Below are positions 7,820 to 16,014 of a stretch of DNA of 64,000 bases, piece after piece. The DNA is from Microbacterium sp. TPD7012. Lineage in GTDB: Bacteria > Actinomycetota > Actinomycetes > Actinomycetales > Microbacteriaceae. Positions within the stretch are counted from its first letter, which is position 1, and the number at the start of each line of letters is the position of its first letter. Position numbers and translations under genes: made by a program. The stretch lies in NCBI RefSeq assembly GCF_003075395.1, contig NZ_QDFV01000010.1, positions 1 through 64,000 of the forward strand. Reading direction: 5' to 3'. The notes beneath the pieces were generated by a model that saw only the letters and a program-made list of their open reading frames with translations, was not told the origin of the DNA and made no database searches.

Positions 7820-9268
7820 ATGAACGATTCCGCCGCACCCCACGACGACTGGACGGCGAGAGAAGAGCTGGCCGAGCGGATGATCCCGCTCATCGGCGCA
7901 CTCAAGCGCGAACACGACGTGGTGACGTCGCTCCACGGCCACCGCCTGCTCGGGCTCTCCGCCACGGGACTCGTCGAGGTGCACGAGCGCGTCGCCCAGC
8001 TCGGGCATGAGCAGCTCCGTCTCGAAGACAGCCTCGCCGTCCTGCAGGCCATCCACCAGCTGGCCCCCGGCGCCTCGTCCCTCGATGTCGCACGACTGGT
8101 CTCCGGGCATGCCGAGAGCGATCAGCCTCTCGAGGACTACGTCGCCGAGGTGCTCGCTCCGGCGGTCGGCGCGGTCGCCGCTGCGCCCACCGACGTGGTG
8201 CTCTACGGCTTCGGGCGGATCGGACGCCTGCTCGCCCGCATCCTCATCGCCCACACCGGCGGCGGCAACGGCCTGCGCCTTCGCGCGATCGTCGTGCGGC
8301 GGGGATCCGAGAACGATCTGATCAAGCGCGCGTCCCTGCTGCTGCGCGACTCGGTGCACGGGCGCTTCGCCGGCTCGGTGACGGTCGACGAGGAGGCCGA
8401 GCAGATCATCGCCAACGGCACGCGCATCCAGGTCATCTACTCCGATGCGCCGGCATCCGTCGACTACACCGCCTACGGCATCCAGGACGCGATCGTCGTC
8501 GACAACACGGGGCGCTGGCGCGACGAGGCCGGCCTCTCGCAGCACCTCGAGGCGAAGGGCGTCGCCCGCGTCCTGCTCACGGCACCGGGCAAGGGGCCGC
8601 TCAAGAACATCGTGCACGGCATCAACGACGACACGATCGACGTCGGCGACCGCATCGTCTCGGCCGCGTCGTGCACGACGAACGCCATCACGCCGGTCCT
8701 GGCGGCCATCGACGAGGCCTACGGGGTCGTGCGAGGTCACGTCGAGACCGTGCACTCGTTCACGAACGACCAGAACCTGATCGACAACTTCCACAAGGGC
8801 GACCGGCGGGGTCGCTCGGCCGTGCTGAACATGGTCATCACCGAGACCGGCGCGGCGAAGGCCGTGGCCAAGGCCCTTCCGCAGCTGGAGGGGAGGCTCA
8901 CCGGCAGCTCGATCCGGGTGCCCACCCCCGACGTCTCGCTCGCGGTGCTCCACCTCACCACGGAGCGACCGGTCTCGAAGGAGCAGGTCAACGACTACCT
9001 GCGCCGTGTGTCGCTGCACTCGAAGCTGCGGCAGCAGATCGACTACGTCGAGTCGCCCGAGGTCGTGTCGACGGACTTCGTCGGCTCCCACCGCGCCGGC
9101 ATCGTCGACGGGCTGGCGACGGTCGCCGACGAGAACACCCTGATCCTCTACGTCTGGTACGACAACGAGTTCGGATACTCGTGCCAGGTGATCCGCGTCC
9201 TGGAGGTCATGGCAGGATCGCATCCCGTCGTGCTCCCCGCGCGTCGAGAGGTCACGCTCCACTCCTGA
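7820..9268 (+). CDS. gap: Glyceraldehyde-3-phosphate dehydrogenase, long form (GapB-like)
   Basis: A 482-residue protein whose C-terminal ~350 residues are a full GAPDH: nucleotide-binding GFGRIGR at about 130-136, catalytic Cys285 in ASCTTNAITPV, and the C-terminal WYDNEFGYS. Normal GAPDH is about 335 residues; the extra N-terminal ~125 residues are helical and not part of the dehydrogenase fold. Similar ~480-residue GAPDHs (such as corynebacterial GapB, which acts in gluconeogenesis) are known. It interconverts glyceraldehyde-3-phosphate and 1,3-bisphosphoglycerate in the cytoplasm. The ATG at 7820 follows AAGGACG; an upstream start at 7646 would run through the divergent promoter. The presence of pckG and ramB 2.6 kb away fits a gluconeogenic role, which is inference. 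Confidence 0.9.
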   Translation: MNDSAAPHDDWTAREELAERMIPLIGALKREHDVVTSLHGHRLLGLSATGLVEVHERVAQLGHEQLRLEDSLAVLQAIHQLAPGASSLDVARLVSGHAESDQPLEDYVAEVLAPAVGAVAAAPTDVVLYGFGRIGRLLARILIAHTGGGNGLRLRAIVVRRGSENDLIKRASLLLRDSVHGRFAGSVTVDEEAEQIIANGTRIQVIYSDAPASVDYTAYGIQDAIVVDNTGRWRDEAGLSQHLEAKGVARVLLTAPGKGPLKNIVHGINDDTIDVGDRIVSAASCTTNAITPVLAAIDEAYGVVRGHVETVHSFTNDQNLIDNFHKGDRRGRSAVLNMVITETGAAKAVAKALPQLEGRLTGSSIRVPTPDVSLAVLHLTTERPVSKEQVNDYLRRVSLHSKLRQQIDYVESPEVVSTDFVGSHRAGIVDGLATVADENTLILYVWYDNEFGYSCQVIRVLEVMAGSHPVVLPARREVTLHS

Positions 9269-9312
9269 GCTCGCAGGTGCGCGACGTCGGCGGTGCCCGG
9301 CATGATGGGGGC

Positions 9313-10359
9313 ATGAAGACCGCGACCCTGCTGGCCGAGCGTCTCCGATCGCACCGGCTCACCGCGCCGACGAAGACGGTGGCGGATGCCGCGCACCATA
9401 TGCTCGCCGTGCAGAGCCAGGATTTCACCGCCGGGCGCTGGGCACTTGCCCTGCGCACGCGGGGCGAACCGCGGATGAGCGACGTGGATCGGGCGTTCGA
9501 CGCCGGCGACATCGTGCGCGCGTGGCCGATGCGGGGGACGCTGCACACGCTGCCGGCGCGCGACCTCGGCTGGGTGCTCTCGGTGACGGCGGCGCGGCAG
9601 CGGCAGCAGGCTGCGGGGCGGCACCGTGACCTCGGGATCGACGACGACATGGTCGCCCTCGCCGTGCGCGCCCTCACCCCGGCGCTGCACGACGGCGGTC
9701 GGACGCGTGCGGAGATCTTCGAGATCCTCGAGGGCGTCGGTATCGACCCCACCGGTCAGCGCGGGCTCCACCTGCTCTTCGTGCTCACGATCGACGGACT
9801 CATCTGCCAGGGGCCGGTCGTCGCCCGCGAGGGGATGACGCGCGAGCAGCGGTTCGTGCTCGTCGATGACCACATCCGCGATCACGCGCGCCCCGACGAT
9901 CCGCTCGCCGAGCTGTTCGTGCGGTACATCACGGGCCACGGGCCGGCGGGGGTCGCGGACTTCGCCTGGTGGTCGGGGCTCACGCTGGGCCAGTCCCGCG
10001 AGGCGGCTGTGCGTGCTGCCGGACGCGTGGACGAGGTCGCCGAGGGCCTCTTCGTCGCGATCGAGCGTCCGCGGCGCGCCCCGGGGGCGGCATCCATCCT
10101 CGCCCTCGGCGCCTTCGACGAGTACTACCTCTCCTATGCCGACCGCACGACCGTCTGCGCGCCGGAGCACCTCGCGACCGTCGGCCCGGGGAAGAACGGC
10201 ATGGTGCGCGCGACGCTCGTCGAGGACGGACGCGTCATCGGATGCTGGATGCACGCGACCGCGAGCAGGGGAGTGCCACCCGAGTACTTCGCGGCGCCGG
10301 CCGACGCCGACGCCGCGATGGCGTCACTCGCCCGCTTCGAGCGCTTCACGGAGAGCTGA
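9313..10359 (+). CDS. Winged-helix DNA-binding protein of the AlkZ/YcaQ-like family
   Basis: A 348-residue protein of the HTH_42 (AlkZ-like) family. The N-terminal LLAERLRSHRL is followed by LAVQSQDF with Q34 and Q36, matching the Gln-x-Gln active-site motif of AlkZ-type DNA glycosylases, which remove bulky or crosslinked bases; the trait MRGTLH (near residue 75) is also characteristic of the family. The start at 9313 lies six bases after CATGAT, a weak leaderless-type -10. It ends 6 bp before the convergent ramB gene. Whether it is a repair enzyme or a divergent family member cannot be decided from sequence. Confidence 0.75.
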   Translation: MKTATLLAERLRSHRLTAPTKTVADAAHHMLAVQSQDFTAGRWALALRTRGEPRMSDVDRAFDAGDIVRAWPMRGTLHTLPARDLGWVLSVTAARQRQQAAGRHRDLGIDDDMVALAVRALTPALHDGGRTRAEIFEILEGVGIDPTGQRGLHLLFVLTIDGLICQGPVVAREGMTREQRFVLVDDHIRDHARPDDPLAELFVRYITGHGPAGVADFAWWSGLTLGQSREAAVRAAGRVDEVAEGLFVAIERPRRAPGAASILALGAFDEYYLSYADRTTVCAPEHLATVGPGKNGMVRATLVEDGRVIGCWMHATASRGVPPEYFAAPADADAAMASLARFERFTES

Positions 10360-10365
10360 GGCGCG

Positions 10366-11808
10366 TCACTCGCTGGCGTGCCGCCCGAGGAAGTTGTACA
10401 CCTCGTTGTCGTCCACGCCGGGGAAAGCGCCACGGGGGAGCGGCGAGAACATGTGCGTGTGCACGCGCGCGCTCGGCCAGGCCTTCCCGTTCCAGCGCTC
10501 CGCGAGGTCGTTGGACGGACGGCGGCAGCAGGCTTCGTCCGGGCAGGTCGACACGGCGCGGTCGACGCTCTCACGGCCGCGCCACCAGCGCGCATCGTCG
10601 AAGGGGACGCCGACGGTGATGGAGAACTCCCCGTCGCTCGACGAACCCGTCTGCGTCGAGCACCAGAACGTGCCGGACGGGGTGTCGGTGTACTGGTGGT
10701 GCTCGGTCGTGCGGTTCTGCTGCGTGAACGCCGCCCGCGCCTGGAACTTCCGGCAGACGCGCTGACCCTCGACCGCCCCTGTGACGTCCATCGGCAGCGG
10801 CAGGTCGTCGTTCTCGTAGACGCGCGTGATCGCTCCGGTCGCATCCACGCGCAGGAAGTGCAGCGGCATCCCGAGGTGCTGCGTGACGAGGTTCGTCATG
10901 CGCATCCCCGCGGCCTCGTGCGTCACGCCGAACGCGTCGCGGAAGTCCTCGACCGCGAGGTTGCGGTCCTTCTTGGCCTGCTGGAGGAAGGCGACCGACG
11001 CGGTCTCGGGCATGAGGCAGCACGCGGCGAAGTAGTTGATCTCGAGGCGCTGCTGCAGGAAGTCCGCGTAGTCGGTCGGCGGCGTGTGGCCGAGCAGCCG
11101 GTGCGCCATGGCCTGCAGCGCCATCGAGCGCAGTCCGTGGCCGCCCGGGATCGACGCCGGCGGAAGGTAGATGCGCCCGTTCTCGAGGTCGGTGACGGAG
11201 CGGGTGGAATGAGGGAGATCGTTCACGTAGATCAGCTCGAAGCCGAGCTTCTCCGCCATGATGCTCACGGTGCGGTGCGTCAGTGCACCCTGCACGTGCC
11301 CTGCCGACTTCAGCTGCTTCTCGGCCAGCTTCTCGATGTCGGGGAGGTAGTTGTTCTGCGCGCGCATCCGCAGTCGCAGCTCGGTGTTGCCGCGGCGCGC
11401 CTCCTCGGGCGTCGCGATGGCCTCGCGCTCGCGGCGCTGCAGCTCGCGATGCAGCCCGAGAATCGATTCGATCGTCTCGTCGCTGGTGCCCTTGGTGACG
11501 CGGATCGGCGCGACGCCGAGCTGGCGGAACACCGGGCTCTCCTGCGCGCGCTCGAGCTCGATCTCGAGTGCCGCGCGGCGGTTCGGCGGCTCACCGGAGA
11601 TGAGGTCGGTCACCTGGGTGCTGGTCGCCTGCGCGATCGCCTGGAGCAGCGACAGCTTCGGTTCGCGTTTGCCGTTCTCGATGAGGCTCAGCTGGGAGCC
11701 TGCGACGCCGACGAGCGCGCCGAGCTCGTCGAGCGTGAACCCGTTCTCGAGTCGGTGGTGACGGATGCGGTGACCGAGGGTCGTGAGATGGATGCCGGAG
11801 GACGCCAT
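10366..11808 (-). CDS. ramB: RamB-like transcriptional regulator of acetate/central carbon metabolism
   Basis: A 480-residue regulator. An N-terminal Xre-type HTH (about residues 8-65, including LGALVGVAGSQLSLIENGKR) is followed by an IrrE/ImmA-like domain and a C-terminal DUF2083-type region with a Cys-rich end (TCPDEACC). This architecture and length match RamB, which in corynebacteria and mycobacteria controls acetate, glyoxylate and related genes. The HExxH zinc motif of IrrE proteases is not kept: the corresponding place reads HRLLGH (236-241), so peptidase activity is unlikely. It is divergent from pckG across a 109-bp region holding two palindromes, consistent with autoregulation and control of pckG. 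Confidence 0.85.
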   Translation of the reverse strand: MASSGIHLTTLGHRIRHHRLENGFTLDELGALVGVAGSQLSLIENGKREPKLSLLQAIAQATSTQVTDLISGEPPNRRAALEIELERAQESPVFRQLGVAPIRVTKGTSDETIESILGLHRELQRREREAIATPEEARRGNTELRLRMRAQNNYLPDIEKLAEKQLKSAGHVQGALTHRTVSIMAEKLGFELIYVNDLPHSTRSVTDLENGRIYLPPASIPGGHGLRSMALQAMAHRLLGHTPPTDYADFLQQRLEINYFAACCLMPETASVAFLQQAKKDRNLAVEDFRDAFGVTHEAAGMRMTNLVTQHLGMPLHFLRVDATGAITRVYENDDLPLPMDVTGAVEGQRVCRKFQARAAFTQQNRTTEHHQYTDTPSGTFWCSTQTGSSSDGEFSITVGVPFDDARWWRGRESVDRAVSTCPDEACCRRPSNDLAERWNGKAWPSARVHTHMFSPLPRGAFPGVDDNEVYNFLGRHASE

Positions 11809-11814
11809 TCCTTG

Positions 11815-11820
11815 AGTCTA
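11815..11820 (-). promoter_or_regulatory. Leaderless-type -10 element of ramB
   Basis: Read on the minus strand, TAGACT is followed by CAAGGA and then the ATG of ramB, giving TANNNT-N6-ATG. Transcription would start at or next to the start codon, although AAGGA could also act as a ribosome site. Confidence 0.6.
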
Positions 11821-11824
11821 GCGA

Positions 11825-11840
11825 AAGAATTTGAATTCTT
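11825..11840. promoter_or_regulatory. Candidate operator: AT-rich inverted repeat between ramB and pckG
   Basis: AAGAATT-TG-AATTCTT is a perfect 7-bp inverted repeat with a 2-nt centre, strikingly AT-rich for this genome. It lies directly upstream of the ramB -10, where the -35 and spacer would be, and 78 bp before the pckG start. Position and symmetry suggest a binding site for RamB or another regulator of the pair; the corynebacterial RamB box is not recognisable as such. Confidence 0.5.
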
Positions 11841-11848
11841 ATCGTCTG

Positions 11849-11860
11849 TTTCGTCCGAAA
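11849..11860. promoter_or_regulatory. Second small palindrome between ramB and pckG
   Basis: TTTCG-TC-CGAAA, a 5-bp inverted repeat with a 2-nt centre, lies 8 bp beyond the first palindrome on the pckG side. It may be a second half of the same regulatory region. Short enough to be chance. Confidence 0.3.
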
Positions 11861-11917
11861 ATACCTCCCGAGTCGGAAGAAGATGGATGCAACGCCCCAC
11901 ACTTCGAAGGAGCAGTC

Positions 11918-13780
11918 ATGGCCATGGCCGAAGTCATCACCCCTCGCACGTCACCCGTCGCCGCGGAGCGCACGTTCGGTGCCGCACCGACGTATGACAC
12001 TCCCGCGATGGCCGAGCTGGTCGCCTGGGTCGAGGAGATCCGCGCGCTCACCCAGCCCGACTCCGTGCACTGGGTCGACGGCTCGCGAGCCGAGAACGAC
12101 TGGCTCCTGCGCGGGCTCGTCTCCGAGGGCAAGCTGATCAAGCTCAACCCCGAGTGGCGCCCCGGCTCCTACCTCGCCCGCTCGCACCCGAGCGACGTCG
12201 CCCGCACCGAGGGACGCACGTACATCTCCTCGGAGCGCGAAGAGGATGCCGGCCCGACGAACAACTGGGCAGCCCCCGCCGAGATGCACGCGAAGATGGA
12301 CGAGATCTTCGAGGGCTCGATGCGCGGACGCACGATGTACGTCGTGCCGTTCTCGATGGGTCCGGTCGGCGGACCGCTCTCCCACATCGGCGTGCAGGTC
12401 ACCGACAGCGCCTACGCGGTCGCCTCGATCGGCATCATGACCCGCGTCGGCGAAGCCGTGACGAGCCGGATCGCCGAAGGCGCGCCCTGGGTGAAGACCG
12501 TGCACACCGTCGGCGCACCGCTCGCGCCCGGCGAGCAGGACGTCGAATGGCCGTGCAACGACGAGAAGTACATCGTGCACTTCCCCGAGACGCTCGAGGT
12601 CTACTCGTTCGGCTCCGGCTACGGCGGCAACGCGATCCTCGCGAAGAAGTGCTTCGCGCTGCGCATCGCCTCGGTGATCGCCCGCGACGAGGGCTGGCTC
12701 GCCGAGCACATGCTCCTCATCCGCGTGATCGATCCGCAGGGCAAGGCGTACCACGTCGCCGCGGCGTTCCCCTCGGCGTGCGGCAAGACGAACCTCGCGA
12801 TGCTGCGTCCGACCATCCCCGGCTGGAAGGTCGAGACTCTCGGCGACGACATCGCCTGGATCCGTCCCGGCGAGGACGGCCGCATGTGGGCGATCAACCC
12901 CGAGGCCGGCTTCTTCGGCGTCGCTCCCGGCACCGGTGAGTCGACCAACGTCACCGCGGTCGAGACGCTGTGGGGCAACACGATCTTCACGAACGTCGCG
13001 CTCCGCCCGGACGGCGACGTCTGGTGGGAGGGGCTGACCGAGCAGGCGCCCGCGAACCTGATCGACTGGGAGGGCAACGACTGGACGCCCGACTCCGATC
13101 GGCCGGCGGCGCACCCGAACTCGCGCTTCACCGTGTCTGCGGCGCAGTGCCCGCAGATCTCCGAGGACTGGGAGCAGGCCGTTCCGCTCGACGTCATCCT
13201 CTTCGGCGGGCGACGTGCCAGCAACGTGCCGCTCGTGGTCGAGGCGACCGACTGGACGCACGGCGTCTTCCTCGGGTCGAACATCTCGTCCGAGAGGACG
13301 GCGGCGGCCGAGGGCAAGGTCGGCGAGCTCCGCCGCGACCCGTTCGCGATGCTGCCGTTCTGCGGCTACAACATGGCGGACTACTTCGGCCACTGGCTGA
13401 AGGTCGGTCGCGGTCTGCGCTTCGACCGCGCACCGCGCATCTTCCAGGTGAACTGGTTCCGTCGCGGCGACGACGGCCGGTTCCTGTGGCCCGGCTTCGG
13501 CGACAACTCGCGCGTCGTCGACTGGATCATCCGCCGCATCGCGGGAGACGTGCCCGCGGTCGACAGCCCGATCGGACGCCTGCCGCGCCCCGAGGACCTC
13601 AACCTCGACGGACTCGACATCCCCGCCGCCGACCTCGACGAGCTGTTCTCCGTCGATGCCGAGGCGTGGAAGACCGAGGCCGACCTCACCGAGGCGTTCT
13701 ACGACACCTTCGGCGACAAGGTCCCGGCGGCTCTGCGCGCAGAGCTCGCCTCGCTCCGCTACCGCCTCGCGAAGGCGTAG
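11918..13780 (+). CDS. pckG: Phosphoenolpyruvate carboxykinase (GTP)
   Basis: A 620-residue GTP-dependent PEPCK, close to the family length of about 610. The kinase loop [13 protein letters not shown] contains the hyper-reactive Cys at 288, and PCNDEKY, HPNSRF and [13 protein letters not shown] segments match the substrate and nucleotide regions of the GTP class. It converts oxaloacetate to PEP in the cytoplasm, the first committed step of gluconeogenesis. The ATG at 11918 follows GAAGGA at 11905-11911; ATG at 11924 is a possible alternative. Divergent from ramB with palindromes between, so likely RamB-controlled; a terminator follows 9 nt after the stop. Confidence 0.96.
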   Translation: MAMAEVITPRTSPVAAERTFGAAPTYDTPAMAELVAWVEEIRALTQPDSVHWVDGSRAENDWLLRGLVSEGKLIKLNPEWRPGSYLARSHPSDVARTEGRTYISSEREEDAGPTNNWAAPAEMHAKMDEIFEGSMRGRTMYVVPFSMGPVGGPLSHIGVQVTDSAYAVASIGIMTRVGEAVTSRIAEGAPWVKTVHTVGAPLAPGEQDVEWPCNDEKYIVHFPETLEVYSFGSGYGGNAILAKKCFALRIASVIARDEGWLAEHMLLIRVIDPQGKAYHVAAAFPSACGKTNLAMLRPTIPGWKVETLGDDIAWIRPGEDGRMWAINPEAGFFGVAPGTGESTNVTAVETLWGNTIFTNVALRPDGDVWWEGLTEQAPANLIDWEGNDWTPDSDRPAAHPNSRFTVSAAQCPQISEDWEQAVPLDVILFGGRRASNVPLVVEATDWTHGVFLGSNISSERTAAAEGKVGELRRDPFAMLPFCGYNMADYFGHWLKVGRGLRFDRAPRIFQVNWFRRGDDGRFLWPGFGDNSRVVDWIIRRIAGDVPAVDSPIGRLPRPEDLNLDGLDIPAADLDELFSVDAEAWKTEADLTEAFYDTFGDKVPAALRAELASLRYRLAKA

Positions 13781-13789
13781 CCCCAGACC

Positions 13790-13815
13790 GGTGCCGACTC
13801 GGGGGAGTCGGCACC
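13790..13815 (+). terminator. Terminator hairpin after pckG
   Basis: A perfect 11-bp stem (GGTGCCGACTC with GAGTCGGCACC) with a GGGG loop, then TCCCCTT. It starts 9 nt after the pckG stop. Confidence 0.8.
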
Positions 13816-13846
13816 TCCCCTTCCGGCCCGCGCGGCCGGTCGAACC

Positions 13847-13910
13847 CGCGAAGGCGGGACGTCAGAGACGAACCCATGGCTGAGTGTGTCTCCGGTGTCC
13901 CGCCTTCGCG
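13847..13910. repeat. Long two-tier palindromic element
   Basis: A perfect 14-bp inverted repeat, CGCGAAGGCGGGAC (13847-13860) with GTCCCGCCTTCGCG (13897-13910), encloses a second 5-bp repeat, GAGAC (13865-13869) with GTCTC (13888-13892), each separated from the outer arm by exactly 4 nt. The whole can fold as one hairpin with a symmetrical internal loop. It follows the pckG terminator and contains no gene. It could be a bidirectional terminator, a REP-like element or a relic of a small mobile element. Confidence 0.7.
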
Positions 13911-13934
13911 TCTGTCATCACCCGTTCGGTTTCC

Positions 13935-14001
13935 GGGTCCCTGAGCTCGAGGTTCTGGGTCCCTGAGCTCGAGGTTCTGGGTCCCTGAGCTTGTCGAAGG
14001 G
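13935..14001. repeat. Tandem array of the dispersed GGGTCCCTGAGC repeat
   Basis: Two identical 22-bp units (GGGTCCCTGAGCTCGAGGTT plus CT, at 13935-13956 and 13957-13978) are followed by one full copy of the dispersed repeat (GGGTCCCTGAGC then TTGTCGAAGGG, 13979-14001). The last base abuts the stop codon of the reverse-strand ABC exporter. One of seven loci of this repeat in the window. Confidence 0.85.
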
Positions 14002-15933
14002 TCAGGCGAGCAGCTGGTGACGCGCGAGGTCGCGGTACAGCGGGGTGGACTCCACCAGCTCGGCGTGGGTGCCCTGCCCGACGACCGCGCCGTCCTGGAG
14101 CACGACGATCAGGTCGCTGTCGACCACGGTCGACAGGCGGTGGGCGATCACCACGAGCGTGCGGTCCGTCGAGACGGCGTCGATGGCCTCTCGCATCCGC
14201 TGTTCGTTGACGCCGTCGAGCGACGACGTCGACTCGTCCAGGAGCAGGATCGGCGCATTCGTCAGCAGCGCACGGGCGATCGCGAGCCGCTGGCGCTCGC
14301 CGCCGGAGAGCATCACCCCGTCCTCGCCCACGGGGGCCTGGAGCCCGAGCGGACTGCGTTCGAGCACGTCGCCGAGATTGACCGCGCGCAGCACGCGCTC
14401 GCAGTCGGCATCCGAGGCGTCGGGGGCCGCGAGGCGCAGGTTCTCGGCGAGCGATCCGGCGAGCGTGGGAGCATCCTGCTCCACGTACCCGAACTGGGCG
14501 CGCAGTTCAGCGCGCGGGTAGGTGCGTGCGTCGTGGCCATGGAGCCGGATCGACCCTCCGGTCGGGTCGTAGAAGCGCTCGACCAGCGACAGGATCGTGC
14601 TCTTGCCCGCCCCGCTCGGTCCGACGAGGGCCACGCGCGCGCCGCGCGGCACGACGAAGGACACGCCCCGCAGGACCTCGTGGTCCGGCGTCGCGGCCGG
14701 CTCGGCATCCGCCTGTTCGAAGTGGGCGTCGGCGAGCAGGCTCCGCGCCTCCTTCGCGGCGGCCTGGCGAGCGGCGACGACGTTCTCGGGGTAGTGGAAG
14801 CGCACGTCGCGGAACTCGATGGCCGGTGCGGATCCGCCGATGCTCTGTCCCTGAGCCTCCATGGGTCCCTGAGCCTCCATGGGCCCCTGAGCCTGTCGAA
14901 GGGAGGCCGCGATCTCCTCGTCGTCCTGGGTCTCGGTCGGCAGGTCGAGGACCTCCTGGATGCGTCCGAGGGCTCCGAGCGCCTGGTTCACCGAGGTGAT
15001 CGCGCCGAAGGTCGTGGCGAGCGGCATGACGAGCAGGAACAGGAACATGATGAACGCGATCAGCGAGGCGATCGAGATCACGCCGGCCGCGACACGGAAG
15101 CCGCCGACGCCCAGGACGACCAGGAGCGACAGCTGCAGGGCGATGCCCGAGACGGGGACGACGAGCGAGGAGATCTTCGCGATGCGCACGCCGATGCCGT
15201 AGGCGTCCGACGCGAGCTCCGACACGGCGGCGGTCTCGCGCTCCGTCGCTCCCGATGCGCGGACCGTGCGGATCGATCCGATCGCCCGCTCCACGCCGGA
15301 GGCGAGCTCTCCGACCTTCTCCTGCTGCGCGGTCGAGGCCGTGCGGATGCGTCCGCTGAGCAGCACCACGGTCACGACCGAGATGCCGATCACGACGACG
15401 ATGAGCAGCAGCAGGACCGGGTCGATCACCAGCATGGCGATGAGCGCGCCGAGGAACAGCACCGCGCTGCCCACGGCATCCGCCAGTCCCTGGGTGAGCA
15501 CGGCGTAGAGCAGAGTCGTGTCGGTGCCGACGCGCGAGACGAGGTCGCCGGTGCGCCGGGCGTCGAACTCGGAGACCGGAAGGTGCAGGATGCGCGCGAT
15601 GAGCTTGCGCCGGCTGGAGTACACGACCGCGGTGCCGGTGCGCTGCAGCAGGTAGTGCTGGAAGCCGGAGATGATCGACGACACGATCACGAAGCCGACG
15701 AGGAGCCAGACCAGGATCCCGAGCGTGCCGCCGGACTGCACCGCCTCGATGACCTGCCCGACGAGGAGCGGCTGCACGAGCGAGGTCGCGGCGCCGACGA
15801 CGCTCAGCACCGCGACGACGATCAGCGTGCGCTTGTGCTCGAACAGGAAGGGGAGGAGCTGGCGGAACGTGGCGCGGGGGCCTTCGGGCTGCGCGCCGCG
15901 TCCGCGGCGGCGTGGTGTCGCCGTGCGGGACAT
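14002..15933 (-). CDS. ABC transporter, fused membrane and ATP-binding domains (exporter type)
   Basis: A 643-residue half-transporter of the multidrug/lipid exporter class. A six-helix membrane domain (about residues 25-320) precedes an ATPase domain with Walker A GPSGAGKST, signature LSGGERQRLAIARALL, Walker B ILLLDEST and the switch His in VIAHRLST. Residues about 344-362, in the linker, are coded by tandem copies of the dispersed repeat (QGPMEA repeated twice), a low-complexity insertion just before the nucleotide-binding domain. The ATG at 15933 follows GAGG. It acts as a homo- or heterodimer in the cytoplasmic membrane; the substrate is unknown. Its stop abuts another copy of the same repeat. 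Confidence 0.88.
   Translation of the reverse strand: MSRTATPRRRGRGAQPEGPRATFRQLLPFLFEHKRTLIVVAVLSVVGAATSLVQPLLVGQVIEAVQSGGTLGILVWLLVGFVIVSSIISGFQHYLLQRTGTAVVYSSRRKLIARILHLPVSEFDARRTGDLVSRVGTDTTLLYAVLTQGLADAVGSAVLFLGALIAMLVIDPVLLLLIVVVIGISVVTVVLLSGRIRTASTAQQEKVGELASGVERAIGSIRTVRASGATERETAAVSELASDAYGIGVRIAKISSLVVPVSGIALQLSLLVVLGVGGFRVAAGVISIASLIAFIMFLFLLVMPLATTFGAITSVNQALGALGRIQEVLDLPTETQDDEEIAASLRQAQGPMEAQGPMEAQGQSIGGSAPAIEFRDVRFHYPENVVAARQAAAKEARSLLADAHFEQADAEPAATPDHEVLRGVSFVVPRGARVALVGPSGAGKSTILSLVERFYDPTGGSIRLHGHDARTYPRAELRAQFGYVEQDAPTLAGSLAENLRLAAPDASDADCERVLRAVNLGDVLERSPLGLQAPVGEDGVMLSGGERQRLAIARALLTNAPILLLDESTSSLDGVNEQRMREAIDAVSTDRTLVVIAHRLSTVVDSDLIVVLQDGAVVGQGTHAELVESTPLYRDLARHQLLA
14848..14903. 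repeat. In-frame tandem copies of the dispersed repeat inside the ABC exporter gene
   Basis: Two identical 18-bp units (TCCCTGAGCCTCCATGGG at 14848-14865 and 14866-14883) are followed by CCCCTGAGCCTGTCGAAGGG (14884-14903). Because 18 is a multiple of three, the reading frame is kept. It encodes SLRQAQGPMEAQGPMEAQG on the minus strand. Confidence 0.85.
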
Positions 15934-15963
15934 GCGGGACCTCGATCTGAGAAGGGTACTTAG

Positions 15964-15969
15964 AACGTA
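15964..15969 (-). promoter_or_regulatory. Possible -10 of the ABC exporter gene
   Basis: On the minus strand TACGTT lies 31 bp before the start codon, leaving room for a short leader with GAGG. Two copies of AAGTAC, 11 bp apart (15956-15961 and 15967-15972), flank it and might bind a regulator. Weak evidence. Confidence 0.35.
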
Positions 15970-16014
15970 CTTCGTGCGTGCGCGGATTCTGTGGATGGGC
16001 TGTGTGCCCAGGCG

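Noticed and set aside
10366-11808. Reading the ramB-like protein as an ImmA/IrrE protease of a mobile-element immunity system
   Set aside because: HExxH is missing, the architecture and length match RamB, and no integrative element is nearby.
13863-13900. Tiny open frame starting at the ATG within the palindromic element
   Set aside because: It is inside a hairpin, has no ribosome site and no conserved length.
13935-14001. CRISPR-like array at the tandem repeats
   Set aside because: The units are contiguous with no unique spacers and there are no cas genes.
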